The notes: generated from the sequence alone by a model not told the origin. Numbered from the stretch's first letter, positions 13,577-23,997 are shown. The stretch: DNA of 27,978 bases from a bacterium (GCA_020350725.1 CP070719.1:1274124-1302101), one strand, 5' to 3'. Translations and numbers: made by a program.

Positions 13577-14743
13577 CTACCAATCCGTCGACTGGTCCTC
13601 GTCCGATACTCCCATGACCAGGTCGTCACCCTTGATCCTGAGCCATGCCGGTCCCGGTGCCGGATAGTACACTCCCGTCACCTTCAGCATGGCCCTCGAC
13701 GAACGGGGATCCGTCTCGTGGTGGGGGAAGATCCGCGTCGTGTAGATCCTCGTGGCCTGACCGAATCTCAGCCGGGAGACACTGGATCCATGGAAATCGT
13801 CCGTGCGGAACTCGGACAGCTTGATCCGTGGAAGTTTGTGCCGTATGCCGCACAGGATGTAGCTGTACCCGAAGGCGTTCTTCTCGAAGGAGCCTGCCAA
13901 TTCCGTCTCCTCGGAGGTGTTGACGAAAACGGTGATGGTATCCCTGACGCCGGGCGTCTTGAAAAGATGTTCGCCGTAAAAACCTGTGGCCACGTCCCTG
14001 AATACCTTGTGCTCAGGCTTCGGGTTGCACTGAATGACCACCAGGAGATCCAGTTCCTGTCTCTGCCGGGCGTACATGTCGTTTGCCATCTCGATTATGG
14101 CCATGATGTTGGAGCTGTTCAGGTCGCGATACACGTAATCGAAACATATGAGGGGCATGAAATTAAAGGTCATGGGCTCGCAGCGGAAAAGGAGGAAGGA
14201 TTTGCCTCTGAAGAGATCGAAGCCGTGATCGACCGATTCCTCGCCGGCGAAGGGATGGGTCTTGGCGGAGAAGAAACATCGGACCCTTCCGCTTCTCTCC
14301 TTAATGACTGTGGCGCAGAGGTTCACCGGTTTGTCCCTGTCCGATTTGGTCTTGGCCTGGCGGACCATGGCAAGGGAGTCCTCGTTGTCCTCGGCGTGCC
14401 TTTCCATGAGGGCCATGTACTGGAGGAGGGTGATATGCTCCAGTCCGAAGATCGCCACGGTGTTCTGGGAGAACCGGTCACCGATGGTCTCGATGAGTTC
14501 CTCCAGGTGGGAGTAGGGAACGCTGCTCTCGGGGAGGACGAGAAAGTGAAGCTGATCATCCGCATCGTGGGAGGCGGCAAGGTCCACCACGGACCTGATC
14601 ACATTTCGCTGGTCGTCGGGGTCGATCAGCTTGAAGAGTCGGTCTTCCATATGAAGGCGGTTGGGGATCTGGGCGATAAGGCAGTGGATGCCGTCCCCCA
14701 AGGGGAATTGCAGATCCACACTGTGCTCTAGAATATGGACCAT
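13577..14743 (-). CDS. Nitrilase-superfamily (carbon-nitrogen hydrolase-like) protein of unknown substrate
   Basis: I do not recognise a named family. The 388-residue protein shows the three sites of the nitrilase triad in the right order and surroundings. Glu72 is in FLVLPESSVP. Lys161 is in FFSAKTHPFAGEE, which matches the usual K-x-H/L-x-P-x-GE pattern. Cys200 is in MPLICFDYVYRD, which matches the usual LICYDxxFPE. Further typical pieces are the strand DLLVVIQCNPKP and TVFVNTS. The N-terminal 60 residues and the C-terminal roughly 80 residues do not resemble standard nitrilases, and no transmembrane segment is obvious. It lies between the Nudix gene and argH, inside the arginine cluster, so an amide or guanidino metabolite is a possible substrate, but that is inference. 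Confidence 0.75.
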   Translation of the reverse strand: MVHILEHSVDLQFPLGDGIHCLIAQIPNRLHMEDRLFKLIDPDDQRNVIRSVVDLAASHDADDQLHFLVLPESSVPYSHLEELIETIGDRFSQNTVAIFGLEHITLLQYMALMERHAEDNEDSLAMVRQAKTKSDRDKPVNLCATVIKERSGRVRCFFSAKTHPFAGEESVDHGFDLFRGKSFLLFRCEPMTFNFMPLICFDYVYRDLNSSNIMAIIEMANDMYARQRQELDLLVVIQCNPKPEHKVFRDVATGFYGEHLFKTPGVRDTITVFVNTSEETELAGSFEKNAFGYSYILCGIRHKLPRIKLSEFRTDDFHGSSVSRLRFGQATRIYTTRIFPHHETDPRSSRAMLKVTGVYYPAPGPAWLRIKGDDLVMGVSDEDQSTDW

Positions 14744-14828
14744 TTCCAGCCCCCCTGGTGATTCCGGATCCGGTTTCAGGATCCGATCAGGCGTTTTCAG
14801 GTCTGTGGCTTCGGCGTCCCAAGGGATC

Positions 14829-15242
14829 TCAGACGAAGACCTTTGACAGAATGTGTCTGGTACCGTTCGAGATGTCCAGCTTCTCCGTCGTGCTGCGGTC
14901 GGCCCATACCGCTTCCGATATCTCTTTCTGGTTGGGCAGGAGATCTCCTCCCTTGGGTACCGCCAGATAATATAGTATCACGTAATGGACGCTGTGCTCA
15001 GCGGACGGCACGATCTCGAAGATGTCGATGAGGCCTTCGACGTGTATCTCCAGTCCGACTTCCTCAAGGACCTCCCTCTTCAGGGCGGCCGTGATCGGCT
15101 CCCCCAGATCGATCTTGCCCCCCGGCATGACCCATTTACCGAGATAGGGCGGTATCGCCCGTCTGGTGAGGAGAACCCTCTCCTCCGGGTCCTTGACGAC
15201 GGCTACCACCGCGGTTCTGACGTCTTTTTTGCGATAACGCAT
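14829..15242 (-). CDS. Nudix hydrolase
   Basis: Nudix enzymes hydrolyse nucleoside diphosphates linked to another group, often damaged nucleotides. The 137-residue protein has a perfect Nudix box GX5EX7REUXEEXGU at residues 42-64, with REVLEEVGL as its core. WVMPGGKIDLGE precedes it. The pattern of an LLTRRA strand before the box resembles MutT/ADP-ribose pyrophosphatase-like members, but the substrate cannot be read. The ATG has no clear ribosome-binding site. The gene follows argG by 30 nt and precedes the nitrilase-like gene by 85 nt, so it is probably expressed with the arginine genes. Confidence 0.9.
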   Translation of the reverse strand: MRYRKKDVRTAVVAVVKDPEERVLLTRRAIPPYLGKWVMPGGKIDLGEPITAALKREVLEEVGLEIHVEGLIDIFEIVPSAEHSVHYVILYYLAVPKGGDLLPNQKEISEAVWADRSTTEKLDISNGTRHILSKVFV

Positions 15243-15272
15243 AGGACGATATTAAATGCCTGCTCTCCGCAC

Positions 15273-16487
15273 TTACTTCTTTTTTCGTTTCCGCAAGGCG
15301 TTGATCTGGAGCCTGAGAGCGTTGACCCTGATGAAGCCGGTGGAATCAGCCTGGTTGAACACCGATTCCTCCTCGAAAGTGGCGAAATCGTGCATGTAGA
15401 GGGAATCGGGCGCCCTCCTTCCCACCACCCGGCATGACCCCTTGAAGAGCTTGACTCTCGCCGATCCGGTAACCCCCAGCTGTGTTTCGTCGATGCACTT
15501 CATCAGCCATTCCATCTCCGGTGAGAACCAGTAGCCGTTGTAGATCAACTCCGAAAACCGGGGTGTGAGGGAGTCCCTCAGGTGCATGATCTCCCTGTCC
15601 ATGGTCAGGGATTCCACAGCGCGGTGGGCATGGTGGAGGATGGTGCCGCCCGGTGTCTCGTATACACCTCTGGATTTCATGCCGATGTAGCGGTTCTCCA
15701 CCATGTCCAGCCTTCCCACTCCGTGACGTCCTCCCACCTCGTTCAGCCGGAAGAGAAGCGACGCCGGGGAGAGTCTTTCCCCGTCCACGGTGACGGGCGT
15801 ACCGTCCTCGAAGCCGACCTCCACGTATTCCGCCTGGTCCGGAGCCTCCTCGGGCGCCACGGTCAGCGTGAACATGTCCTCGTCCGGTTCCATCCACGGG
15901 TCCTCGAGGATGCCGCCCTCGTAGCTTATGTGCAGGAGGTTTCGATCGCTGCTGTACGGTTTCTCCTTGGTGACGGGGATGGGTATATCATGTCTTCTGG
16001 CGTATTCAATGAGGGAGGACCTGCTCCCGAGGTCCCACTCCCGCCAGGGGGCGATAACGGTGATCCCGGGCATGAGGGCGTGGTAGGCCAGTTCGAACCG
16101 GACCTGATCGTTCCCCTTCCCCGTAGCTCCGTGGGAGACGGCATCAGCACCCACCCTGCGGGCCACCTCGATCTGCGTCTTGGCGATAAGGGGGCGGGCG
16201 ATCGATGTCCCGAGCAGATAGTACCCTTCATAGACGGCATTTCCCCTGAGAGCGGGGAAGACGAAATCCCGGACGAATGCCTCCTTAACGTCCTCGATGT
16301 GAACCTCGCTGGCCCCGGTCTTCATCGCCTTCTCCCTGAGACCGTCCATCTCTTCCCCCTGGCCGAGGTCGGCGGCGAAGGCCACCACCTCGCATCGATA
16401 CTCCTCCCTGAGCCAGGTCAGGATGACCGACGTGTCCAGGCCGCCGGAATAGGCGAGGACGACTCTGTTGACCTTGGGTCTACTCAT
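15273..16487 (-). CDS. argG: Argininosuccinate synthase
   Basis: ArgG joins citrulline and aspartate with ATP to make argininosuccinate. The 404-residue protein carries the PP-loop AYSGGLDTS at 12-20. [15 protein letters not shown]-type binding residues appear as [11 protein letters not shown]. The later conserved stretches [33 protein letters not shown] and [12 protein letters not shown] are also present. The C-terminus is a basic tail. The ATG has AGGAG 6 nt upstream. It follows argF after an 89-nt gap and is followed closely by a Nudix gene and a nitrilase-like gene before argH. Confidence 0.97.
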   Translation of the reverse strand: MSRPKVNRVVLAYSGGLDTSVILTWLREEYRCEVVAFAADLGQGEEMDGLREKAMKTGASEVHIEDVKEAFVRDFVFPALRGNAVYEGYYLLGTSIARPLIAKTQIEVARRVGADAVSHGATGKGNDQVRFELAYHALMPGITVIAPWREWDLGSRSSLIEYARRHDIPIPVTKEKPYSSDRNLLHISYEGGILEDPWMEPDEDMFTLTVAPEEAPDQAEYVEVGFEDGTPVTVDGERLSPASLLFRLNEVGGRHGVGRLDMVENRYIGMKSRGVYETPGGTILHHAHRAVESLTMDREIMHLRDSLTPRFSELIYNGYWFSPEMEWLMKCIDETQLGVTGSARVKLFKGSCRVVGRRAPDSLYMHDFATFEEESVFNQADSTGFIRVNALRLQINALRKRKKK

Positions 16488-16496
16488 GGTTTTCTC

Positions 16497-16517
16497 CTGT
16501 TAAGAGCTAAGAGCTGA
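16497..16517. repeat. Short heptamer run upstream of argG
   Basis: Three units (CTGTTAA, GAGCTAA, GAGCTGA) stand at the start of the argF-argG gap, next to the argG ribosome-binding site. The words match those of the array at 1901-1921. It is too short to be convincing alone. Confidence 0.45.
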
Positions 16518-16576
16518 GGTCGTTTTCCATCGTAAATAGTTCTTCGCCCCACGTTCGTTGTGCTTCTTGTCCTGCC

Positions 16577-17491
16577 CTATTCTATGATCCATTCCAGCAG
16601 GGCTTTCTGGGTGTGGAGTCGGTTCTCGGCCTGATCGAAAATAACGCTCTGCGGATGGTCGATCACATCGTCGGTGATCTCCTCCCCCCTGTGCGCGGGC
16701 AGGCAGTGGAGGATCTTCGCTCTGCCGCCGGCATCGGACAGCCGCTCCGAGTTGAGCTGGAAGGGGGCGAAATCCTTACGCCTCCTCTCGGATTCCTCCT
16801 CCTGACCCATACTCGTCCACACGTCGGTGTAGAGAAAATCAGCTCCCGTCGATGCCTCTCGCGGATCGCGGGACATCCGCACGGATCCCCCCGACTCCTC
16901 CGCCAGGCGCACCCCTTTATCGAGAAAATCCGGATCCGGATCGTACCCTTCCGGACAGGCCACCGTGAGGTGCATCCCCATCATGGCGCATCCGATGATG
17001 AGGCTGTTGGCCACGTTATTTCCGTCGCCGAGATAGGTCACCCTGGTTCCGGCCAGGTCTTCCACATTCTCCTTCATGGTGAGGAGGTCTGCCAGAGCCT
17101 GGCAGGGGTGAGCCAGGTCGGTCAGGGCGTTGATGACGGGAATGTCCGCCTCCCGTGCCAGGATCTCGATGGTCTCCTGGGAATAGGTTCGTACCACCAG
17201 CCCCGACAGGTATCGTGACAGGACACGCGCCGTATCGCTGAGCGGTTCGCCCCGGGAGAGATGGACGTCCCTGGGACTCAGGAAAATGGATTGACCGCCC
17301 AACTCGTAGATACCCACCTCGAAGGAGACACGCGTTCGGGTGGAAGCTTTTTCGAACAGGAGACCGACGCTTTTGCCGAGGAGCGGACAGTGTCCGGGTT
17401 TCGGCTGCTGCTTCATGTCCTCGGCCCTCTGAACGAGATAGGCCAGTTCGGAGGGCGACACATCCAGCAGGGTGAGAAAATCCCTCTTCAT
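16577..17491 (-). CDS. argF: Ornithine carbamoyltransferase
   Basis: ArgF makes citrulline from ornithine and carbamoyl phosphate. The 304-residue protein has the carbamoyl-phosphate motif STRTR at 50-54 and HPCQ at 128-131. DVWTSMG lies at about 223-229. The ornithine-site motif HCLPAHRG lies at 262-269 and separates it from aspartate carbamoyltransferase. The ATG at 17491 overlaps the argD stop in an ATGA, which suggests translational coupling. The same frame stays open far upstream through argD, but that extension is a reading-frame shadow with no family resemblance. Confidence 0.97.
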   Translation of the reverse strand: MKRDFLTLLDVSPSELAYLVQRAEDMKQQPKPGHCPLLGKSVGLLFEKASTRTRVSFEVGIYELGGQSIFLSPRDVHLSRGEPLSDTARVLSRYLSGLVVRTYSQETIEILAREADIPVINALTDLAHPCQALADLLTMKENVEDLAGTRVTYLGDGNNVANSLIIGCAMMGMHLTVACPEGYDPDPDFLDKGVRLAEESGGSVRMSRDPREASTGADFLYTDVWTSMGQEEESERRRKDFAPFQLNSERLSDAGGRAKILHCLPAHRGEEITDDVIDHPQSVIFDQAENRLHTQKALLEWIIE

Positions 17492-18708
17492 TCGGATGCC
17501 CCCCCTAGCGATTGTACAATGTCCTCGAGGCTGACGATCAGGCCGTCGATGTCCCCCTTGCTGATGGTGAGAGGGGGGGTGAAGCGGAGGGTGTTCTCCT
17601 GGACCACCGTGACAAGGAAGCCCCTTTCCATCAGTCGTTCCACCACGGGTGCGGCCGGCACCCGGAGCTCGATCCCGAGAAGAAGGCCCTCCCCCCGGAC
17701 TTCCACGGCCGCCGGATATCGGTCCACCAGAGAGTTGAGCTTTTCGCGGAAGTATTTCCCCATCCGTCCCGCGGCGGAGGACAGATCCTCGGCCAGCAGG
17801 GTTCTGAGAGTGGCCAGCGCGGCCGCGCAGGCCAGGGGATTGCCGCCGAAAGTGCTTCCGTGGGACCCCGGTCCGAAATGGGCCGCCACCTTCTCCCTGG
17901 CGAGGACAGCTCCAATGGGGAATCCGTTTCCCAGCCCTTTGGCCAGGGTGAGGACGTCCGGCGTGACACCGTAGACCTGATAGGCGAAGGTGGCGCCGCA
18001 CCGACCCATGCCGGTCTGGACCTCGTCCAGGATGAACAGCACATCCTCTTCCCTGCAGGCGGCCTCGGCCTCCCTGAGGAAGGCGGGATCCATGGGTCGA
18101 ACACCGCCCTCGCCCTGAATCGGCTCCAGGAAGAGGGCGCACGCTTCCGGCAGGTGCTGCCGGAGGGCGCCGATGTCTCCGGGCTTGATGTGGACAAAGC
18201 CCTCCGGGTAGGGCGAGAAGGCTTCGAGGTGATGTTTCGGATCGGTGGCGGTCAGGGCTTTCATGGTTCTTCCGTGAAATGCCCCGTGCAGACTGACGAC
18301 CAGATTCCTGTCCGGACCGAAGGTTTCGAAGGCCCTTTTCCTCGCCAATTTGATGGCCGCCTCAGCGGCCTCCGCTCCGCTGTTGCAGAAAAAGACCCGC
18401 TCCAACCCGGTAATTTCAGTCAGGAGTCCGGCCAGGTCGATCTGGGGGGCGTTGAAATACCAGTTGGAGACGTGAATGATCTCATCGGCCTGCCGCTTGA
18501 TGGCTTCCGTGACCTCCGGACGGGTGTGACCCAGATTGCAGGTGGCAATGCCTGCCACGAAGTCCAGGTATTCCTTTCCGTCCGACCCCCACACACGGCA
18601 ATCCCTTCCCCGCACGATCACGACCGGGTACTGTCTGTAATTGGGAAAGAGGGCACTGGAAGCTTTTTCAAGGGCGCCCCGGATGTCCGTGTCCCTGGCC
18701 CGTTTCAC
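17488..18708 (-). CDS. argD: Acetylornithine aminotransferase
   Basis: ArgD transfers an amino group from glutamate to N-acetylglutamate semialdehyde, giving N-acetylornithine. The 406-residue PLP enzyme has [18 protein letters not shown] (about 106-123) and HGAFHGRT (141-148). EPIQGEGG lies at 195-202 and [11 protein letters not shown] at 226-236. The PLP lysine is in [11 protein letters not shown] (Lys257). The start is a GTG that overlaps the argB stop by 4 nt (GTGA). The relatives GabT and DapC-type enzymes are similar, but the position between argB and argF settles the assignment. Confidence 0.95.
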   Translation of the reverse strand: MKRARDTDIRGALEKASSALFPNYRQYPVVIVRGRDCRVWGSDGKEYLDFVAGIATCNLGHTRPEVTEAIKRQADEIIHVSNWYFNAPQIDLAGLLTEITGLERVFFCNSGAEAAEAAIKLARKRAFETFGPDRNLVVSLHGAFHGRTMKALTATDPKHHLEAFSPYPEGFVHIKPGDIGALRQHLPEACALFLEPIQGEGGVRPMDPAFLREAEAACREEDVLFILDEVQTGMGRCGATFAYQVYGVTPDVLTLAKGLGNGFPIGAVLAREKVAAHFGPGSHGSTFGGNPLACAAALATLRTLLAEDLSSAAGRMGKYFREKLNSLVDRYPAAVEVRGEGLLLGIELRVPAAPVVERLMERGFLVTVVQENTLRFTPPLTISKGDIDGLIVSLEDIVQSLGGASE

Positions 18709-19583
18709 TGGACGATCTCGGTGCCGATCCCCGTCTCTGTGAACACCTCGAGGAGAACGGCATGGTCTATGGTGCCATTGATAATGTGCACCTTTGATAC
18801 ACCGGCCTCGAGGGCGTCTGCAGCGGCCTCGACTTTAGGGAGCATACCGCCGTGGATGGTCCCCCTGCTGACCATCTCCCCGAGGGTGCTCTGATTGAGG
18901 GAGGAGATCAGTTCGCCCTCCTCGTCCTGAATGCCCGGGACATCCGTCATGAGGATGAGCTTCTCGGCCTGAAGGGCTCCGGCGAGCGCCCCCGCGACGG
19001 CATCCGCGTTAACGTTATAGGTGTTCCCGTCGACGTCCACTCCCACCGGCGCCACAACAGGGATGAAATTGCTGTCGTCCAGTTTCCTGATGATCTCGGG
19101 ATCGACCCGGGTGACCTTCCCGACCCTGCCCGGATCTATGATCTCGGGCGGTCCGTTCACCTGGGGCTCCTCGATGAGGAGTTTCTCCACGGTAAAGAGA
19201 CCGCCGTCCTTGCCGGTCAAACCCACGGCCCGGCCGCCGTGCTTCTGGATGAGGGCGACGATGTCCTTGTTCACTTTCCCCCCGAGGACCATCTCCACCA
19301 CATCCATGGTCTCCTCGTCGGTTATCCTGTGTCCCTTGACGAACCGGGTCTCCTTGCCCATCTTGTCCAGGATCCGGCCGATCTGGGGGCCTCCTCCGTG
19401 AACGACGACGGGTTTGATGCCGATATATCGGAGAAGGATGATATCCCTCGCGAAATTGGACCTGAGGGAGTCGTTCACCATGGCGTGTCCGCCGTATTTG
19501 ATGACGACCGTCCTGCCATAGAACGCCTTGATATAGGGGAGAGCCTCGAGCAGAACGTTCGCTTTTCCGATCAGTTCTTTCAT
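18705..19583 (-). CDS. argB: Acetylglutamate kinase
   Basis: ArgB phosphorylates N-acetylglutamate, the committed and often arginine-controlled step. The 292-residue amino-acid kinase has [10 protein letters not shown] (about 26-35), [10 protein letters not shown] with the glycine loop at 63-65, and the later [15 protein letters not shown] and LMTDVPGI stretches. An N-terminal helix ([18 protein letters not shown]) is present, as in the hexameric arginine-inhibited class, so feedback inhibition by arginine is likely. That is inference from the family. The start ATG overlaps the stop of the GAF-domain gene (ATGA), and its own stop overlaps argD. Confidence 0.96.
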   Translation of the reverse strand: MKELIGKANVLLEALPYIKAFYGRTVVIKYGGHAMVNDSLRSNFARDIILLRYIGIKPVVVHGGGPQIGRILDKMGKETRFVKGHRITDEETMDVVEMVLGGKVNKDIVALIQKHGGRAVGLTGKDGGLFTVEKLLIEEPQVNGPPEIIDPGRVGKVTRVDPEIIRKLDDSNFIPVVAPVGVDVDGNTYNVNADAVAGALAGALQAEKLILMTDVPGIQDEEGELISSLNQSTLGEMVSRGTIHGGMLPKVEAAADALEAGVSKVHIINGTIDHAVLLEVFTETGIGTEIVQ

Positions 19584-21121
19584 GTGGCCGCCTTTCCCAT
19601 GAAACGGTCCAGCTCAGCGGTCTTCCGGGCGAGTTCCTGCCGGACATCATCCAGTTCCCTGCTGGCGCGCACGATCTCCTCTATGTTGTCTATCAGATTC
19701 ACGTAAAGCCAGGCGTTTTTCAGGCCCATGGTCAGATGGGGAGCGAGGGCTGACATGACCTCCACATCCCATTTGTCGAACGGTTGGCCGTCCTCCTTGT
19801 CAAAGACCGACAGGATGCCGATGACCTCATCTTTCTGTCTGAGAGGCACGGCCAGCATCCGGGACGGTGATGTTCCGCCCGGCAGGTCGACCGTTCTGTC
19901 CAGATCCGGTTCGTTGTTCAGGTTGTTGGCCAGGTAGGGCTTCTTGAGGCTCAGGACCTTGGACATGATGCCCTTGCCGACGTCATGGAGGGACCTGGTC
20001 TGGCTCAGCTCCTCCATGGAGCTTGCAGCCTGGACCATCAGTTTCTTTCCCTGTTCCTCAACCGTTATGAGTGAGCACGTCGTGGCTCGGAGATTGGTCC
20101 TCATGCGGTCCACAAGGGTCCCGTACAGATCATCCGGGCTGACGCTGGAGATGAGACCGAACACGAGGTTGTTGATATACGTGATCTTCAGGTGTTCCCT
20201 CTCCACCATGCGGTTGATGGCCAGGTTGGAGATCCCCATGGACATGAGGTGGGAGAAAGTCGTCAGGATAGCCAGGTCGCCCTCACTGAAGGGATCCATG
20301 TCCCGTCTGTCGTTGACGCTTATGGTCCCCACCACCTTGCGGTTGTAGAAAAGAGGGGCACAGATGAAGGATGGCGATTCGTACTGCACCGTGTAGGTGG
20401 CCGTTTTGATCCGCTTGTCCTTGTTGACATCCTCGATCAGGACCGGTTTCCCCTCCCTGAAGACGTACCCCGCCACTCCCCTCGTGGTGGGCTGCCTGAT
20501 CGTGTTCATGACCTCCCGGGTCATCCAGTTGGACTGGGCCATGTAGAGTTGGTCCCTTTCCCTGTCGTGGAGCATGAGGGACACTTTGTTCGCCTCGAGG
20601 ACTTCAGCCGTCAGCTCGATGATCTTCTTCAGAAAACGGTCTTCTTTGATCAGTTCTTCGGGAAGATGCTCGGTCGTGTCCATCAGGGTCAGCTCGGCAG
20701 CGTGTTTCTCCAGGAGTTTGAGGCGTTTGAGATGCCCCTCGCTTTTCCTCTGCAGGCGGGCCTTTTCGATGATGCTCTTTACCGAGTGGACGAGCTCCTC
20801 TGACTTGACCGGCTTCTTGACGATGGCCGCCGCTCCCCTGCCCATGGCGAGGGTGGTTGCCCGCTGATCTTCCCGGCCCATGAGCATGATGACGGATTGC
20901 TTCGGTTTGAAGTTCTTGATCGCGATCAGGGTGTCGTTTCCGGACAGGCCGGGAAGGCGGTCGGCGAGAAGGACGATCTCATAGGGTCCGGAGTTCCTGA
21001 CGGCGGCAATAGCCTTCTGGCCGTCCTCCGCCTCATCGACATCGAATCCCTCCCTGGATAGAGTTTCCCGGAGAGCCTGTCTGTGGATCTGCTGGCTTTC
21101 GACCACAAGAAGCTTATTCAT
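19580..21121 (-). CDS. Degenerate receiver plus two GAF domains, signalling protein
   Basis: The 513-residue protein has an N-terminal receiver-like domain (about 1-115), a helical linker (115-155), a GAF domain (about 155-305), a second GAF domain (about 315-475) and a C-terminal coiled stretch. The receiver looks unable to work in the standard way. The phospho-acceptor position in the LLxxRLPG motif is Ala53 (Asp is shifted to 54), the usual Thr/Ser is Met81, and the first acidic pair reads Glu8-Ser9. The conserved lysine is kept (VKKP, Lys103). There is no DNA-binding, GGDEF or HisKA output. It is encoded 28 nt after hslU and overlaps argB by ATGA, so it is made together with acetylglutamate kinase. 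A role as a small-molecule sensor is plausible, but the ligand is unknown. Confidence 0.85.
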   Translation of the reverse strand: MNKLLVVESQQIHRQALRETLSREGFDVDEAEDGQKAIAAVRNSGPYEIVLLADRLPGLSGNDTLIAIKNFKPKQSVIMLMGREDQRATTLAMGRGAAAIVKKPVKSEELVHSVKSIIEKARLQRKSEGHLKRLKLLEKHAAELTLMDTTEHLPEELIKEDRFLKKIIELTAEVLEANKVSLMLHDRERDQLYMAQSNWMTREVMNTIRQPTTRGVAGYVFREGKPVLIEDVNKDKRIKTATYTVQYESPSFICAPLFYNRKVVGTISVNDRRDMDPFSEGDLAILTTFSHLMSMGISNLAINRMVEREHLKITYINNLVFGLISSVSPDDLYGTLVDRMRTNLRATTCSLITVEEQGKKLMVQAASSMEELSQTRSLHDVGKGIMSKVLSLKKPYLANNLNNEPDLDRTVDLPGGTSPSRMLAVPLRQKDEVIGILSVFDKEDGQPFDKWDVEVMSALAPHLTMGLKNAWLYVNLIDNIEEIVRASRELDDVRQELARKTAELDRFMGKAAT

Positions 21122-21149
21122 GCTTCAGTACCTGATCCCCTGTCATCGA

Positions 21150-22496
21150 TCACAGGATGTAGCGGCTCAGGTCGTCATCCTCGACGACGTCCAATAGTCT
21201 GTCTCTCACATATGCGGCATCGATGTTCAGGTCCTTTTCTGAGAGGTCCGGGGCAGTAAAGGAGATCTCCTCGAGCAATCTCTCCATGATCGTGTGAAGC
21301 CTTCTGGCCCCGATGTTCTCAGTCCTCGTGTTGACCGCCTCGGCCATGTCGGCCACCGCCTCGATGGCGTCGGGGGCGAAGGTGATATTCAGCCCCTCTG
21401 TCTTGAGCAGCTCCCTGTACTGCAGGATAAGGGCATTTTCCGGCTCGGTGAGGATCCTGACGAAGTCCTCCCTCGTCAGGGCGTCCAGCTCCACCCTGAT
21501 GGGGAATCGGCCCTGCAGCTCGGGCAGGAGGTCGGAAGGCTTGGTCCCATGAAAGGCACCTGCGGCGATAAAGAGGATATGGTCCGTTTTGACCATGCCG
21601 TGTTTGGTTGTCACGGTCGTTCCCTCTATGATCGGCAGGAGGTCCCTCTGGACCCCCTCACGCGAGACATCCGGTCCATGGGTTGCGGAACCGCGGCCCG
21701 TTATCTTGTCGATCTCATCGAGGAAGATGATGCCGTTCTGCTCCACCCGGGTGACGGCCTCCGCGGTAACCTTGTCCATGTCGATGAGTTTCTGAGCTTC
21801 CTCCTGGGTGAGGAGGGCGATGGCCTCGGGCACCTTGACCTTCCTGACCTTACGGCGGCCCGGGAAGATGTTCCCCATCATGTCCCTGAGATTCAGGTCC
21901 ATACCCTCCATGCCCGGTGCGCTGAAGATCTCCACAAGGGGCGTCGACCTCTCCTCAACCTGGACCTCCACCTCCCGTTCGTCGAGTTCCCCGTTCCTCA
22001 TCATCCGGCGGAGCTTGTCACGGGTTTCCGTTCTCCCGTTCCCCGTCTCCCCCGGTGCCGCCGGCTGCAGTGTGGTCCCGGGCAGGAGGAGGTCCAGCAC
22101 CCTCTGTTCCGCGAGGAGGTCGGCGCGTTCCATGACCGCCTTCAGCTGTTCCTCCTTGACCATCTTGATGGCCAGTTCGGTCAGATCCCTCACCATCGAT
22201 TCGACATCCCTGCCCACGTAGCCCACCTCCGTGAACTTCGTGGCCTCGACTTTGAGGAAAGGAGAGTTGGCCAGAGTCGCCAATCTGCGGGCGATTTCGG
22301 TTTTGCCGACCCCGGTGGGACCCATCATGATGATGTTTTTCGGGGCGATCTCATCACGGAGGTCCTCCGGGACCTGGCGTCGGCGCCACCTGTTCCTGAG
22401 GGCGATGGCCACGCAGCGCTTGGCCTTCTCCTGGCCGATGATGAATCGGTCAAGGCTGTCGACGATCTCCCGCGGGGTGAAGTTCCTCGCTGTCAT
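21150..22496 (-). CDS. hslU: ATP-dependent protease ATPase subunit HslU
   Basis: HslU is the AAA+ unfoldase that feeds proteins into the HslV peptidase. The 448-residue protein begins [22 protein letters not shown]. It has Walker A GPTGVGKT (59-66), the pore motif GYVG (92-95), an I-domain insertion of about 100 residues, and Walker B IIFLDEID (256-263). It ends in DLSRYIL, the tail that docks into HslV. The ATG overlaps the hslV stop (ATGA). The order xerC-hslV-hslU is the same as codV-clpQ-clpY in Bacillus. Confidence 0.97.
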   Translation of the reverse strand: MTARNFTPREIVDSLDRFIIGQEKAKRCVAIALRNRWRRRQVPEDLRDEIAPKNIIMMGPTGVGKTEIARRLATLANSPFLKVEATKFTEVGYVGRDVESMVRDLTELAIKMVKEEQLKAVMERADLLAEQRVLDLLLPGTTLQPAAPGETGNGRTETRDKLRRMMRNGELDEREVEVQVEERSTPLVEIFSAPGMEGMDLNLRDMMGNIFPGRRKVRKVKVPEAIALLTQEEAQKLIDMDKVTAEAVTRVEQNGIIFLDEIDKITGRGSATHGPDVSREGVQRDLLPIIEGTTVTTKHGMVKTDHILFIAAGAFHGTKPSDLLPELQGRFPIRVELDALTREDFVRILTEPENALILQYRELLKTEGLNITFAPDAIEAVADMAEAVNTRTENIGARRLHTIMERLLEEISFTAPDLSEKDLNIDAAYVRDRLLDVVEDDDLSRYIL

Positions 22497-23020
22497 GTCA
22501 GTTCTTCCACGTAGATCTCATCGTTGGTGTAGATACATATTCTCGAGGCGATCTTCAGGGCCTCCTCAACGACCTGCCTGGCCGACAGCGCCGAGTGACT
22601 GATCAAGGCCTCGGCTGCCGCCCGGGCATAGGCTCCTCCCGACCCGATAGCCAGGACCTCTCCCTCAGGCTCCAGGACATCACCGGTCCCTGAGATGAGA
22701 AACATTTTCTCCCGGTCGCTGACGGCCATGAGGGCCTCCAGCCTCCTGAGCACCTTGTCCGTCCGCCAGTCCTTTGCCAACTCCACGGAGGCCCTGGACA
22801 GGTTGCCCGAATACTGGTCCAGCTTCTTCTCGAATCGTTCGATAAGGGTAATGGCATCGGCAGTTGATCCGGCAAACCCCGCCAGGACCTTTCCCTGGTG
22901 GAGGATCCGTACCTTCCTGGCCGAGTGTTTTATGACGGTCTCACCGAGAGTGACCTGGCCGTCACCGCCCATGGCGACCTTGCCGTCCCTCCTGACCGCA
23001 AGGACCGTGGTTCCTGTCAT
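22493..23020 (-). CDS. hslV: ATP-dependent protease peptidase subunit HslV
   Basis: HslV is the N-terminal-threonine peptidase of the HslUV complex. The 175-residue protein reads MTG and then [20 protein letters not shown]. Aligned to the family, the catalytic threonine is Thr4, so a three-residue leader must be removed rather than Met alone. Conserved [14 protein letters not shown] and [11 protein letters not shown] segments follow. The start shares one base with the xerC stop (TGATG), and the stop overlaps hslU. It is a complete and ordinary member. Confidence 0.96.
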   Translation of the reverse strand: MTGTTVLAVRRDGKVAMGGDGQVTLGETVIKHSARKVRILHQGKVLAGFAGSTADAITLIERFEKKLDQYSGNLSRASVELAKDWRTDKVLRRLEALMAVSDREKMFLISGTGDVLEPEGEVLAIGSGGAYARAAAEALISHSALSARQVVEEALKIASRICIYTNDEIYVEELT

Positions 23021-23952
23021 CAGTCCGTCCTCCTCTTCGCCGCCCTCGGGTGGGTCCTGTCGTAGACCTCCAGAAGCCTGTCGAGGGTGACGTGGGTGTA
23101 TCTCTGGGTCGTCTCCAGGCTCTCATGGCCCAGCATCTCCTGGATGGCCCTCAAGTCGGCCCCGCTGTCCAGGAGATGGGTGGCGAAAGTGTGCCTGAGG
23201 ACATGGGGGCTGATGCGCTTTCCGATGCCGGACCTGCGAAGCCGAAGGTCCAGTCTTCTCTGAATGCCTCGGACACCCAACCGGGTTCCCCTGGTGCTGA
23301 GGAAGACCGGCTCCCCTATCCTGGCGTGGGGCCATCTTTCCGTGGCCCTCAGGTACCTCTCCAGTGTCCCGGAGGCTTTCCCGCCCAGGGGGACGATCCG
23401 CTCCTTTCGCCCCTTACCCCGAACCCTGATGGTCTGGCCCGAGGAGTCCCAGTCGGCCAGGTTCAGGCCCGCCAATTCGCTGACTCTGAGGCCGGAGGAA
23501 TAGAGGACCTCCCAGAGTGCAGTGTCCCGAAGCTCGAGAACGCCGTCGCCTGAGGGGCAATCCAGAAGAGCCGAGATCTCCTCCAGGCTGAGGAACATGG
23601 GGTTCTTCCTCGACGCCCGTGGTGAGGGCATCCCATCGCAGGGATTCGAGGCCAAAAAACCCTCCCGCACCCGGTACCTGCAGAATGAACGCAACGCGGA
23701 CATCTTCCGGGACATGGTGGACCGGGCAAGTCCCCTCCGGAAGAGCTCCCCCAGGAAGGAACGGACGGCCTCCCGGGAGCCCTCCTCGAGATCCCTGGTG
23801 GAGACGTAGCCCAGGTATTCCTCCAGATCCCGCCGGTAGGCGTTGACGGTGTGGGACGATGAACCTCGAATGTCCGACAGGTGTCTCAAAAACTCCCCCA
23901 GCTGCCTGGCTCCCTCCGCGGGAGACGGGCTCTCACATCCCCTGGCCATCAT
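23020..23952 (-). CDS. xerC: Tyrosine recombinase XerC
   Basis: XerC acts with a partner recombinase at dif sites to resolve chromosome dimers. The 310-residue protein has an N-terminal SAM-like core-binding domain (about 15-105) and a catalytic domain. Arg156 is in SSGLRVSEL and Lys180 is in [11 protein letters not shown]. His250 and Arg253 are in [10 protein letters not shown], His276 is in GHESLETTQ, and the nucleophile Tyr285 is in RYTH. All catalytic residues are present. The position before hslV-hslU and after trmFO fits XerC/CodV rather than an integrase. Two consecutive ATG codons are possible starts. A candidate promoter lies about 145 nt upstream. Confidence 0.94.
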   Translation of the reverse strand: MMARGCESPSPAEGARQLGEFLRHLSDIRGSSSHTVNAYRRDLEEYLGYVSTRDLEEGSREAVRSFLGELFRRGLARSTMSRKMSALRSFCRYRVREGFLASNPCDGMPSPRASRKNPMFLSLEEISALLDCPSGDGVLELRDTALWEVLYSSGLRVSELAGLNLADWDSSGQTIRVRGKGRKERIVPLGGKASGTLERYLRATERWPHARIGEPVFLSTRGTRLGVRGIQRRLDLRLRRSGIGKRISPHVLRHTFATHLLDSGADLRAIQEMLGHESLETTQRYTHVTLDRLLEVYDRTHPRAAKRRTD

Positions 23953-23997
23953 GACCGCCGTGAAGTGAACCGCTCACAGGAGGCGCCCCCCTTCCGG

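Noticed and set aside
11970-13667. A 565-codon open frame on the plus strand opposite argH
   Set aside because: It lies antisense to a clear argH with all signatures and shows no recognisable domain. Long antisense frames are common in GC-rich genes.
14765-14785. Hairpin CGGATCC-GGTTTCA-GGATCCG between the Nudix and nitrilase-like genes as a terminator
   Set aside because: The stem is only 7 bp and no T-tract follows on the minus strand.
17492-18142. In-frame upstream extension of argF through argD
   Set aside because: The extension is Gly/Arg/Pro-rich frame-shadow sequence over argD. The ATGA overlap and family N-terminus place the argF start at 17491.
21122-21170. CCTGT...ACAGG hairpin at the end of hslU as a terminator
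   Set aside because: The stem is 5 bp without a T-tract, and the 28-nt gap to the upstream gene argues for cotranscription.
23020-23952. The tyrosine recombinase as a phage or genomic-island integrase
   Set aside because: It has the XerC size and sits in the conserved trmFO-xerC-hslV-hslU order, with no tRNA, attachment-site repeats or phage genes beside it.
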